From Arsenicicoccus piscis (lineage in GTDB: Bacteria; Actinomycetota; Actinomycetes; Actinomycetales; Dermatophilaceae), in NCBI RefSeq assembly GCF_022568835.1, contig NZ_JAKZHV010000002.1:186001-250000 (forward strand): DNA of 64,000 bases. The letters run 5' to 3'. Position 1 is the stretch's first letter, and each line of letters begins with the position of its first letter. Shown piece after piece: positions 15,241 through 23,650 of this stretch. A program made the position numbers and the translations under genes. Under the pieces are notes generated by a model. It searched no databases, was not told the DNA's origin, and worked only from the letters and a program-made list of their open reading frames with translations.

Positions 15241-17901
15241 ATGTCGACGCTTCCGACGACGGGGGGTGGGCCGCCAGGTGCGCGCGGGGATCCGCCCTGC
15301 CTAGGCCGAGTCCGCGAGCTCGCCGTCCTGCTCACTGCGGTGGATGCCGGCGGGACGGGCCTCGCGGTCGTTCGCGGACCCTGCGGGATCGGCAAGACCC
15401 GCGTCCTGCGGGAGGTGCATGCCCGAGCGGCGGCCGCCGGCCGGTCGTGCGTCGCGGTGTCCGCCACGCACGCGCTGCGACCCGTGCCGTTCGGTGCGCT
15501 GCTCCTCGCCTTTCCCGACCTCGGCAGCGGAGACCTCTTCTCGATCCTGCGCGATGCCGCCGCCCTGGTGGATCGACTCAGCCTGCACCAGCCGCTGCTG
15601 TTCCTCGTCGACGACGTCGACGAGCTCGACGACTGCACCGTCGCCCTGGTGCGCCACGTCGCGCAGACCGGGCGTGCGCTCGCGATCGCCACGGTCCGGG
15701 AGGCGGACAGCCCCACCGCGACCCTGCTGGTCAAGGACTTCCCGCACACCGAGGTGGTGCTCGGGCCGCTCGCCCGCAGCGCGGCCGACACCCTGGCCAC
15801 CCTCCTGCACGGCGCCTCGCTCCCCCGCCCCCAGCTCGACCGCCTGTGGCGGCTGTGCGAGGGCCACCCGCTCTACCTCAGCGAGGCGGTGCGGCACGCG
15901 CTGACGTCCGGGCTCGAGGAGCAGTCGCCGCCGGGCACCACGGACGAGGCGTTGCGGCTCCTCGCCCAGGCGCGGTTGCGCGCCGTGCCCCCTGAGCTCG
16001 CCCTGCTGCTCGACGTCCTGGCCTATCTGGGCCGCTCCCGGCTGCGTCGGCTCGCCCGCCTGGGGATCGGACCCGCGACGGTCGAGCGGGCGGAGGATGC
16101 GGGCCTGGTGCGCACGGAGCGCACGACCTGCGGTCTGGTCGTGTCCTGGCCACACCCCTACATCGGGGAGCTGAGACGCTCGCTGCTGACGCCGGTGCGT
16201 CGGCTGCAGGTCGCCCGGCGCCTCTGGGAGAGCAAGGACGCCAGCGACGACGTCGTGTCCCTCGCCCTGTGGCACCGCGACGGAGAGATCGCCCCACCAC
16301 CGGGGCTGTACCTTCGCGCCGCATCCCGCGCGATGCACAACCTCGACCTTCCCCTCGCCCTGGGGCTGGCCACCGACGCCGTCGCCGCCGGGGACGGCGC
16401 CGAGGCCAGCGCGCTCCTCGCCCTGCTGCTCGTGCTGTGTGGTCGTGCCGGGGAGGCCGACGCCCACCTCGCGTCGATCGTCTGGAGCGCCCCGGGCGAC
16501 GGTGGCCCTGACACCGTGGACCCGCACGCGCTCGCCCGCCTGGTCGCCCTCCGGTCGTGGTGCCTGAACTTCGCGCTGAAGCGTCCTCGTGCGGCGACCG
16601 ACGTGCTGGACCGGGCGACAGCGGCCCTCGCCGACGGCCCCGGTGTCGTGCCGGTGCTGGCCGTCCAACGAGCACAGCAGGCGTCCTTCCGCGGGGACCC
16701 CCGAGAGACCCTCGCGTGGACGGCCATGGTGATCGAGGACGACGAGGCACCCATCGACGTCGTCGGGGCAGCCCTGCAGCTGCGTTGCGCAGCCCAGACC
16801 CTGGGGGGTCAGCTCGCCGGTGCCGTCGAGAGCGGGCGGGCGGCGCTCGCCCAGCACCGAGCCAGCAGCGGCGACCACTGGACCCATGCGCGGGAGGAGG
16901 CCCTCGCGTCCCTCGCGACGGCCCTCACCTTCGAGGGTGACCTGCCCGGTGCGGGTGCCATCATCACCGAGCGCCTCGAGGCCTGCCGGGCGGCCGCCTG
17001 GCCGGCCGGCGAGGTGGTCTGGTCCCTGCAGGCGGCGCAGCTGGCGCTCTTCAGCGGGCGGTTGACCGAGGCGCAACAGCTGATGGAGACGGCCGACCTG
17101 GCGCTCCCCCACGACTTCCCCTACACGGACTGGCTGACGCTGTGCCGTCATCAGCTGGCGGCCCTCGTCGCCGCTGCGTCCGGTCGGCCGGCGGCGGCCC
17201 GAGCCGAGCTCACCGCGCTCGGCGACGGGCCCGACGCCCGGCTGGGCGCGGTGCGATGGTGGGCAGGGTCGGCGCGGGTGCACACCCTCATGGCCGAGGG
17301 CCACCGCGCCGAGGCACTGGTCACCGCCCGCCGCGAGGTCGCCGAGGCGCACCGGGCAGGCCAGCACGGCTGGGAGGTCATCATCGTCCAGGCGCTCGCC
17401 GACCTGGGCGCCGTGGACGAGGCGGCCGCGCTGGGGTTCGGCCTGGAGGCGCTGCTCACCGGACGGTGGCCGCGGCTGCGTCTGTGCCAGATCCAGGCAC
17501 TCGGTGAGCGCGACGGACGCACCCTGCTGGAGGTCGCCGACGGCTACCAGGAGCTCGGTCTGTCCGGACCGGCCCTGGGCGCGGCGCGGCAAGCCGCGCG
17601 GCTGCTCGCCCACGGCGCCGCCCACGACGTGCGCGCTGCGCGTCGCCGACTCGAGGCCTTCCGCGCCTGCTGCACCGGTCCGGAGGAGGAGGACACCCGC
17701 CCCGGTGGGGGGCTGACCGCCCGTGAGCAGGAGATCGCCGAGCTCGCCGCCGACGGGCTCACCAGCGCAGCCATCGCGGCCCGGTTGGTCCTCTCGACCC
17801 GCACGATCGACAACACCCTGGGGCGGGTCTACACGAAGCTCGGGGTGGCCGGTCGCCAGGACCTCAACCGAGTAGTGCGCGCCCCGAGCCTGCCCAAATA
17901 G
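15241..17901 (+). CDS. LAL-type LuxR family transcriptional regulator (AAA ATPase + HTH)
   Basis: An 886-residue large ATP-binding LuxR regulator. The N-terminus has Walker A RGPCGIGKTRVLRE (~residue 45) and Walker B LLFLVDDVDELDD (~120). The middle is a long helical region with tetratricopeptide-like character. The C-terminus is a LuxR helix-turn-helix: LTAREQEIAELAADGLTSAA, then IAARLVLSTRTIDNTLGRVYTKLGV (~822-870). Such proteins act as pathway-specific activators of secondary-metabolite clusters. A GAGGGGG ribosome site precedes ATG 15241. It opens the plus-strand cluster inserted between frr and pyrH and ends 82 bases before the precursor gene, so it probably controls that cluster. Confidence 0.9.
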   Translation: MSTLPTTGGGPPGARGDPPCLGRVRELAVLLTAVDAGGTGLAVVRGPCGIGKTRVLREVHARAAAAGRSCVAVSATHALRPVPFGALLLAFPDLGSGDLFSILRDAAALVDRLSLHQPLLFLVDDVDELDDCTVALVRHVAQTGRALAIATVREADSPTATLLVKDFPHTEVVLGPLARSAADTLATLLHGASLPRPQLDRLWRLCEGHPLYLSEAVRHALTSGLEEQSPPGTTDEALRLLAQARLRAVPPELALLLDVLAYLGRSRLRRLARLGIGPATVERAEDAGLVRTERTTCGLVVSWPHPYIGELRRSLLTPVRRLQVARRLWESKDASDDVVSLALWHRDGEIAPPPGLYLRAASRAMHNLDLPLALGLATDAVAAGDGAEASALLALLLVLCGRAGEADAHLASIVWSAPGDGGPDTVDPHALARLVALRSWCLNFALKRPRAATDVLDRATAALADGPGVVPVLAVQRAQQASFRGDPRETLAWTAMVIEDDEAPIDVVGAALQLRCAAQTLGGQLAGAVESGRAALAQHRASSGDHWTHAREEALASLATALTFEGDLPGAGAIITERLEACRAAAWPAGEVVWSLQAAQLALFSGRLTEAQQLMETADLALPHDFPYTDWLTLCRHQLAALVAAASGRPAAARAELTALGDGPDARLGAVRWWAGSARVHTLMAEGHRAEALVTARREVAEAHRAGQHGWEVIIVQALADLGAVDEAAALGFGLEALLTGRWPRLRLCQIQALGERDGRTLLEVADGYQELGLSGPALGAARQAARLLAHGAAHDVRAARRRLEAFRACCTGPEEEDTRPGGGLTAREQEIAELAADGLTSAAIAARLVLSTRTIDNTLGRVYTKLGVAGRQDLNRVVRAPSLPK

Positions 17902-17915
17902 AGTAGTCACTACTC
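17901..17915. promoter_or_regulatory. perfect palindrome after the regulator gene
   Basis: GAGTAGTCACTACTC has seven-base perfect arms around one base and begins at the last base of the regulator stop codon, 69 bases before the precursor gene start. It may be an operator or part of the precursor promoter region; it lacks a T-tract, so a terminator is less likely. Confidence 0.4.
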
Positions 17916-17943
17916 ACGCTCTGCGATTCATCTCACTCCTAGT

Positions 17944-17966
17944 GTGTGGAAATCACTCGTCCACAC
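17944..17966. promoter_or_regulatory. inverted repeat just upstream of the precursor gene
   Basis: GTGTGGA (17944-17950) and TCCACAC (17960-17966) form perfect seven-base arms around a nine-base spacer, ending six bases before the AAGGAG ribosome site of the precursor gene. In RNA it would make a short hairpin beside the ribosome site; in DNA it would be a suitable dimer operator. Either way it is placed to control the precursor. Confidence 0.42.
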
Positions 17967-17983
17967 GCACCGAAGGAGTGGAG

Positions 17984-18547
17984 ATGACCTCCATCGCCGA
18001 GTTCCAGCGCACGCTCATCGATGACGCCGCCGAGCGCGCCAAGTTCGCCGCCGACCCGCGCACCTACCTTGCCGATCACGGCATCGAGGTGCCCGCCTCC
18101 GTCGACCTTCCGACCTCCATCGACCAGGCCGTCGTCGACCGGCAGGTCGCGAAGGTCCGCACCGCGCTCGAGGAGGACGGCACCTCGGTGGCGGATCTCG
18201 ACCGCTCCGACCCCCAGGCCGTGACGGACTTCGTGGCCGAGACCATCGCCATCCGCAACAAGGACCTGAGCCGCGTCCGGGCCGGCGTCGACGCGCTCGG
18301 ACCCCAAGGAGACAACGCCACCGTCGCCGTCGTCGCGGCCGTCGTCGCCGCCGTGGTCGCGGTGCCCGTCGCGGTGGCGGGGGCCGTCAGGGAGATCGAC
18401 GAGCGCGTCCTGCCCGCGAGCGGGATCGAGCGGGTGAGCCGGGGTGTCGGTGGCAGCCTGACCGTGCACACCGCGGAGGGCCTGCGCGTCAGCGGACTGA
18501 ACGTGCAGGAGGTCGCCCGCCTCATCCAGATCTCGCGGCAGCGCTGA
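17984..18547 (+). CDS. NHLP-like RiPP precursor candidate with Val/Ala-rich segment
   Basis: A 187-residue protein whose N-terminus (FQRTLIDDAAERAKFAADPR, TYLADHGIEVPASVDL; residues 7-42) resembles the nitrile-hydratase-like or Nif11-like leaders of ribosomal peptides: helix, D-P, L-x-x-x-G-I-x-V-P. A charged middle follows, then a 24-residue stretch of almost only Val and Ala with one Pro and one Gly (residues 112-135). The C-terminus has scattered Ser/Thr and no cysteine. Start ATG 17984 has AAGGAG six bases upstream. It lies directly before three radical SAM genes and a split LanB, so it is probably their substrate. It is long for a precursor, so a structural small protein is the alternative. 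Confidence 0.68.
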   Translation: MTSIAEFQRTLIDDAAERAKFAADPRTYLADHGIEVPASVDLPTSIDQAVVDRQVAKVRTALEEDGTSVADLDRSDPQAVTDFVAETIAIRNKDLSRVRAGVDALGPQGDNATVAVVAAVVAAVVAVPVAVAGAVREIDERVLPASGIERVSRGVGGSLTVHTAEGLRVSGLNVQEVARLIQISRQR

Positions 18548-18562
18548 GCGGCTGGTGCCGTC

Positions 18563-19669
18563 ATGACCTGGACCCCCGCCCAGCACGAGGAGCTCGTGCA
18601 CGCGCCGCCCCAGGCCGACGGCGTGCGACCGGCGCGAGAGTTCGCCCTCATGCTCTCGCGCCGGTGCAACCTCACCTGCCGGCACTGCGGCATCGAGTCC
18701 TCACCGCGGGTGCGGGACCGGATGGCGCTCGAGGACGCCGAGCGGTTCATCGTCGAGGCGGCCGCGCTGCCCGACTTCGGCAAGGTGACCTTCACCGGTG
18801 GCGAGCCGACCCTCATACGTCGGGACCTGCTGGTCCTGCTCGACCTCACCCGGAGACTGGGCCTGCAGTCGCGGATCGTCACGAACGGCGGCTGGGCCCG
18901 GACCAGGGACAAGGGGCTGTCCTTCCTCGGCGCGCTCAAGGCCGCCGGCCTGGGCGAGGTGAACTTCAGCGCCGACCGCTTCCACCTGGAGTTCGCCCCC
19001 GCTCAGACGCTGCGCAACGCGCTGGACTGCGCCGCCGAGCTCGGCTACCCGCGGATCGTGTCGTTCGTCTCCAACGGGGACCAGGACCCGCTCGCGGAGT
19101 TCGCTCAGCTCTACGGCGTAGAGCGTGACCGGCTCCTGGACCTGCGCGAGGTGACTCGCCAACGGCTGCCGCTGCACCACCTGCAGGACGACTACATCTT
19201 CGTGTACTACGGAGCGCTCATCGGCCTCGGTCGGGCGGCGACCCACCCGGAGGACCTGCGGTGGTATCCCGCCGACTTCTTCCCGCCGGGGAAGGTGTGC
19301 GGCGAGGTCGTGAACAAGCCGGTGCTGTATCCCGACGGATCGTTCCAGGCGTGCTGCTGTGCCGGGGGCAAGATCAGTGCCTTCACGGTGGGCAACGCCT
19401 TCGACACGAGCGTCGCCGAGCTCTACGACGCCATGGCCGCGCGGTCGCACTTCCGGTTCATCACGACCCACGGTCCGCGCAAGCTCTACGACATCATGCG
19501 CGCGGCGACACCCGAGCGCGCTCTGCCGCAGGACTACACCTCGATCTGCGAGATGTGCGTCCGCGCCACCGATGGCGTCGCCGCCGAGGTCGTAGACCGG
19601 GTGGTCGACAGCTACTTGGTCGAGGAGATGCTCGGCACGCTCCTCGGCGACCAGCCCGTCGACGCGTGA
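18563..19669 (+). CDS. radical SAM peptide-modifying enzyme (SPASM-like)
   Basis: A 368-residue radical SAM protein. The [4Fe-4S] motif is CNLTCRHC (Cys35, Cys39, Cys42) and the SAM-binding stretch is VTFTGGEPTL. C-terminal cysteines in GKVCGE, QACCCAGG and SICEMC suggest one or two extra clusters as in SPASM or twitch enzymes, but their spacing is not the standard SPASM pattern. The ISADRFHLEF-like segment (NFSADRFHLEF) is shared with several peptide-modifying families. It starts 15 bases after the precursor stop. The reaction on the precursor (epimerisation, crosslink or other) cannot be assigned from sequence. Confidence 0.82.
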   Translation: MTWTPAQHEELVHAPPQADGVRPAREFALMLSRRCNLTCRHCGIESSPRVRDRMALEDAERFIVEAAALPDFGKVTFTGGEPTLIRRDLLVLLDLTRRLGLQSRIVTNGGWARTRDKGLSFLGALKAAGLGEVNFSADRFHLEFAPAQTLRNALDCAAELGYPRIVSFVSNGDQDPLAEFAQLYGVERDRLLDLREVTRQRLPLHHLQDDYIFVYYGALIGLGRAATHPEDLRWYPADFFPPGKVCGEVVNKPVLYPDGSFQACCCAGGKISAFTVGNAFDTSVAELYDAMAARSHFRFITTHGPRKLYDIMRAATPERALPQDYTSICEMCVRATDGVAAEVVDRVVDSYLVEEMLGTLLGDQPVDA

Positions 19670-19732
19670 CCCGAAGCCTGACCTGAGTGCCTACCAGAAG
19701 CCTGACCCGAGGCCCGACCCGAGGAGGAGCGG

Positions 19733-21658
19733 ATGCGCCTTGCTCTCGTCTCCATGCCCTTCATGCCGGTGACCACGCCGGCCCTCGGACCCAGCCTCCT
19801 GTCGAGCATCGTGAGGGCGGCCGGTCACTCCTGCGAGGTGATCTACGGCTCGCTCGAGTTCCTGTCGTGGACGGCGTCGCTCGCCGACTCGATGGCCGAC
19901 GCCTTTCTCGACTACAGCGTCCTCGCCAGCACGGACGACCTCGGTGACGTGTTCTTCGCGGACCAGCTGTGGCCGTCGACGGCCGGCGCGGTGGACGAGG
20001 TCCTGGCGAGGCTGGCGACGACCGAGGGGCTCCCGCTGACGATCGACGAACGGGTGCTGGCGACGGCCCGGATCCTGCAGTGCCATGATCGGCTCGACGA
20101 GTTCATGACGATCATGACGGAGCTGCGGACGTGGGCCGACTACGACGTCATCGGCTTCTCGTCGATGTTCGCGCAGAATGCCGCCTCGCTCGCACTGGCC
20201 CGCTCCATCAAGCAACGTGCTCCGCAGAGCACCATCGTCTTCGGCGGCGCGAACGCCCAGGGCGAGATGGGCGTCGAGCTGATCGAGAGCTTCCCGTGGA
20301 TCGATCACGTCCTCGCCGGGGAGGCCGACGACGCCCTGGTGACGTATCTCGATCTGCTGGCCCAGGGCCGCTCGCCCGACACCGTTCCAGGAATCACCCT
20401 GCGACACCCCTCAGGGGTGACAAAGACCGTTGCGCCACAACAGGTTCACCACCTGGACGAGCAACCAGACCCTGACTTCGCCGACTACTTCGCTCAGCGG
20501 CCACCCGCGATGGACTCGGTCGCCCCGCGCACCCTGGTCATCGAGCTCGCGCGCGGGTGCTGGTGGGGCGCGATCCGGCACTGCATCTTCTGCGGCCTCA
20601 ACCCGAGCGGCCTGAACTTCCGCAGCCGGTCGCCGGAGTCCGCTATCGGCCTGATCCATCGGCTCGCGAAGCGATGGGACTGCACGACCTTCATGGTGGT
20701 GGACAACATCCTCGACCTGGCCTACTTCGACACCCTGCTGCCGGCGCTCTCCGGGGCCGGCCTCACCTTCTTCTGCGAGGTGAAGTCCAACCTGCGGGAG
20801 GACCAGGTCGCACGGCTGGCCTGCGCCGGTGCCTCGACGGTCCAACCGGGGATCGAGAGCCTCAGCTCCCCCGCCCTGGCGCTGATGCGCAAGGGCGCCC
20901 GCGCACTCACCCAGGTCGAGCTCCTCAAGCACTGCCGCAACCACGACGTCGAGCCGCTGTGGTTCCACCTCTACGACGTGCCCGGCGAGAGAGCCGAGTG
21001 GTACGCCGACTCGATCGAGCTGATGGCGCGCATCCCCCACCTGTCCCCGCCCCGATCGGCCAACCCGCTGGTCGTCGACCGGTTCAGCCCCATGTTCGAC
21101 CGGCCGGACGAGTTCGGGCTCGGGGAGCTCGTCCCCGCGTGGCACGCCGACCTGGTCTACGCCGGCGTGGCCCCCGAGTCACGCAGCCGGCTGGCGTATC
21201 ACTTCTTCGCTCGGGTCGGCCACGACGTGACCGCCGACTACGAGCCTGCGCTTCGTGCCGCCGTGGGCCGCTGGCACGAGCGGCACGACGGAGGCGCCCG
21301 GCTCACCCAGCAGATCGGCGAGTGCTCGACCCTCGTGGTGGACGAGCGCAGCGCGGACCGGGCGGCGGCCGGGGCGTCGGCGTACCTCCTTCGCAGCTGG
21401 CAGCACCTGGCCTATCGGGCGATGCGCCGAGGCCAGCGCCCCGATGCCCTGGCCCACCTGGTCGACGGCTGCCCGCAGGACGACGCGACCCTGTCGGACC
21501 CGGACCTGGCGGTGTCGCTGCGAGCCGCTGCGCTCGGCGCCCAGACCTTCGACGTGGAGCCGGTAGACCTCGCGGGGCTCCTCACCTGGCTCGACGACGC
21601 CTCGCTCGTGGTCCGGCTCGACGGCAAGTGGCTGGCCCTGGCCACGGACGCGCGGTGA
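19733..21658 (+). CDS. RiPP maturation radical SAM protein 1-type enzyme (first copy)
   Basis: A 641-residue enzyme. The N-terminal ~230 residues form a B12-binding-like Rossmann domain (LALVSMPFMPVTTPALGPSLL; GFSSMFAQNAASLALARSIK; VFGGANAQGEMG). The radical SAM core has the unusual motif RGCWWGAIRHCIFCG (Cys276, Cys284, Cys287; C-x7-C-x2-C), diagnostic of the family called RiPP maturation radical SAM protein 1 (TIGR03975). NLREDQVARLACAGASTVQPGIESLS follows. A ~150-residue C-terminal extension may bind the leader. The classical B12 D-x-H-x-x-G is not evident. The chemistry of the family is largely unknown. The next gene starts four bases after this stop. Confidence 0.86.
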   Translation: MRLALVSMPFMPVTTPALGPSLLSSIVRAAGHSCEVIYGSLEFLSWTASLADSMADAFLDYSVLASTDDLGDVFFADQLWPSTAGAVDEVLARLATTEGLPLTIDERVLATARILQCHDRLDEFMTIMTELRTWADYDVIGFSSMFAQNAASLALARSIKQRAPQSTIVFGGANAQGEMGVELIESFPWIDHVLAGEADDALVTYLDLLAQGRSPDTVPGITLRHPSGVTKTVAPQQVHHLDEQPDPDFADYFAQRPPAMDSVAPRTLVIELARGCWWGAIRHCIFCGLNPSGLNFRSRSPESAIGLIHRLAKRWDCTTFMVVDNILDLAYFDTLLPALSGAGLTFFCEVKSNLREDQVARLACAGASTVQPGIESLSSPALALMRKGARALTQVELLKHCRNHDVEPLWFHLYDVPGERAEWYADSIELMARIPHLSPPRSANPLVVDRFSPMFDRPDEFGLGELVPAWHADLVYAGVAPESRSRLAYHFFARVGHDVTADYEPALRAAVGRWHERHDGGARLTQQIGECSTLVVDERSADRAAAGASAYLLRSWQHLAYRAMRRGQRPDALAHLVDGCPQDDATLSDPDLAVSLRAAALGAQTFDVEPVDLAGLLTWLDDASLVVRLDGKWLALATDAR

Positions 21659-21661
21659 GTC

Positions 21662-23650
21662 ATGGGCACCGGAGCGCAGCTGCGGGTGGAGCTGGTCTAT
21701 CCCCCCTTCGGACCCGCCGGTCTGCCGAGCCTCGGCCTGGGTCTGCTCACCACGCTCGTCCGCGGTGCCGGACACACCTGCCGCACGCACTACTGGAACC
21801 TCGAGATCACGACGGTGCTCCAGGGCGACTCACCGTCGGAGCGGCTGACCGCGTATCGCCGACTGAGCCAGCGAAACTGGTTCCCCCTCAACGAGTGGGT
21901 GTTCGCCGAGGCTCTCTTCGGCCACCGGCCGGCCGACGACACGGAGGTCGACGTCCTGAACATGCTGTCGACGGTGGATCCGGGTGGCTCTCTGGAGCGG
22001 GGGCTGCTCGACCTGCTGGAGCTGCGACGGCGAGCCGACGAGCTCGTGGAGCGGCAGGCGGATCGGCTGATCGGTGCCGACGTCGTCGGGATCGGGACGA
22101 CCTTCTACCAGAACATGGCCGCCCTGGCCCTCGCCAAGACGGTGAAGGCACGCAGCCCCGGCACCACGGTGATCCTCGGAGGCGCGAACTGTGACGGCGA
22201 GATGGGCCCAGCACTGTTCGACGAGTTCCCTTTCCTGGACGCGGTTTTCGTAGGCGAGGCGGACGACACCATTGTGCCGTTCCTGGACTCGGTCCTCGTC
22301 GGTCGGCCACGACCACTCCCCGGCGTCCGGCAACGCGGCCTACCTCGTGACCAGGTGACCAGCCACGCGGTCGCGGACCTTGACACCGTGCCCTCGCCCG
22401 ACTTCAGCGACTGGTTCGACGAGCAGGAGCGCTACGGGGTCCGGGCCGCCGCAACCTCGGTCATCGCGCTCGAGGCCTCTCGTGGCTGTTGGTGGGGTGC
22501 CGTGCACCACTGCACGTTCTGCGGGCTCAACGCTCTTGGCATCGCGCACCGCAGCAAGTCGATCGACCGAGTCGTCGCCGAGGTGCGCGACGTCGTCGCG
22601 GCGAGCGGCGCGCGGTTCGTCTTCATGACCGACAACATCCTGCCCATGAGCCTGCTGAGCGGCGTGCGTGATCGGTTGGGCGGCCCTGACACCGAGATCT
22701 TCTTCGAGGTCAAGGCCAACCTTCGGGCGGACCAGGTGCAACGACTCGTGCACCTCGGTGTCACGGCCGCGCAACCGGGCATCGAGAGCTTCAGCAGCCC
22801 GGTGCTTCACCACATGAACAAGGGGGTGAGCGCAGCGACCAATGTCGAGTTCCTGCGCAACGCGGCCGAGGCGGGACTGCGACCCGCCTACAACATCCTC
22901 TACGGCTTCCCGAACGAGGACCCGGCCTGGTACGCACCCATGATCGATCAGGTCCCCCGCCTCACCCACCTCGTGCCACCCTCGGGGCTGGCTCAGGTGG
23001 AGTACCACCGGTTCAGCCCCTATCACAGCGCGGCGGACCGCTACGGCCTGGACCTGGTGCCCGCACCGGAGTACTCGCGGCTGTATCCGTGGGATCAGCA
23101 ACGGATCTCGCGGGTCGCCTACCTCTTCGTCCCGCGCCGGCCCGCGGCTCGGCCGGCGTATGCCACCACCCTCACCGAGGCTGTAGACCGGTGGCGCACG
23201 GACCATGCGCACGCCTCGTTGAGCTGGCGCCGGGTGGGCGCCGACATCGTCGTGGACGACCGGCGCGCGACCCGTCGCGTCCTGCGACTCACCGGCTTCC
23301 TGACCACGCTGCACGACGCGCTGGCGCGACCTCGCTCGCCCAGCGCGCTGGCCGACCTGGCCCGCGCCGAGGCCTGCGCCGAGACCCGCGTCGAGGCCTG
23401 CGTCGCAGAGATGGACGAGGGCCCGGCCACCGTGCCGGACGGACCACCTCTCACCGGCCGACCCGGCGAGCAGACCTTGTCCTGCACGGCCGCTCAGTTC
23501 ATGGCGGACCCGGGCGCCTGGCTGGGGGCGCTCGACGCTGCTGGGTTGGTCTTCCGCGACGACGACGGCGAGCGCACTCGCTACGTGCGGATCGCCGTCG
23601 CTGCAGGCAGCCCGCCTGCCACCGACCACTGGGAGAGCACGGGTGTGTGA
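21662..23650 (+). CDS. RiPP maturation radical SAM protein 1-type enzyme (second copy)
   Basis: A 662-residue paralogue of the preceding gene. Domain order is identical: B12-binding-like N-domain with VILGGANCDGEMG, then a radical SAM core with RGCWWGAVHHCTFCGLN (Cys276, Cys284, Cys287, at the same residue numbers as the first copy), then FFEVKANLRADQVQRLVHLG and QPGIESFSSPVL. The C-terminal ~170 residues are clearly diverged and include a winged-helix-like stretch. Two such enzymes in tandem suggest two modification steps or a heterodimer. Its stop overlaps the GTG start of the LanB-type gene by four bases. Confidence 0.86.
   Translation: MGTGAQLRVELVYPPFGPAGLPSLGLGLLTTLVRGAGHTCRTHYWNLEITTVLQGDSPSERLTAYRRLSQRNWFPLNEWVFAEALFGHRPADDTEVDVLNMLSTVDPGGSLERGLLDLLELRRRADELVERQADRLIGADVVGIGTTFYQNMAALALAKTVKARSPGTTVILGGANCDGEMGPALFDEFPFLDAVFVGEADDTIVPFLDSVLVGRPRPLPGVRQRGLPRDQVTSHAVADLDTVPSPDFSDWFDEQERYGVRAAATSVIALEASRGCWWGAVHHCTFCGLNALGIAHRSKSIDRVVAEVRDVVAASGARFVFMTDNILPMSLLSGVRDRLGGPDTEIFFEVKANLRADQVQRLVHLGVTAAQPGIESFSSPVLHHMNKGVSAATNVEFLRNAAEAGLRPAYNILYGFPNEDPAWYAPMIDQVPRLTHLVPPSGLAQVEYHRFSPYHSAADRYGLDLVPAPEYSRLYPWDQQRISRVAYLFVPRRPAARPAYATTLTEAVDRWRTDHAHASLSWRRVGADIVVDDRRATRRVLRLTGFLTTLHDALARPRSPSALADLARAEACAETRVEACVAEMDEGPATVPDGPPLTGRPGEQTLSCTAAQFMADPGAWLGALDAAGLVFRDDDGERTRYVRIAVAAGSPPATDHWESTGV

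Noticed and set aside
15301..17910. An 869-codon open frame opposite the LAL regulator
   Set aside because: Antisense frame of a clearly conserved regulator; rich in Gly, Arg and Glu without motifs.
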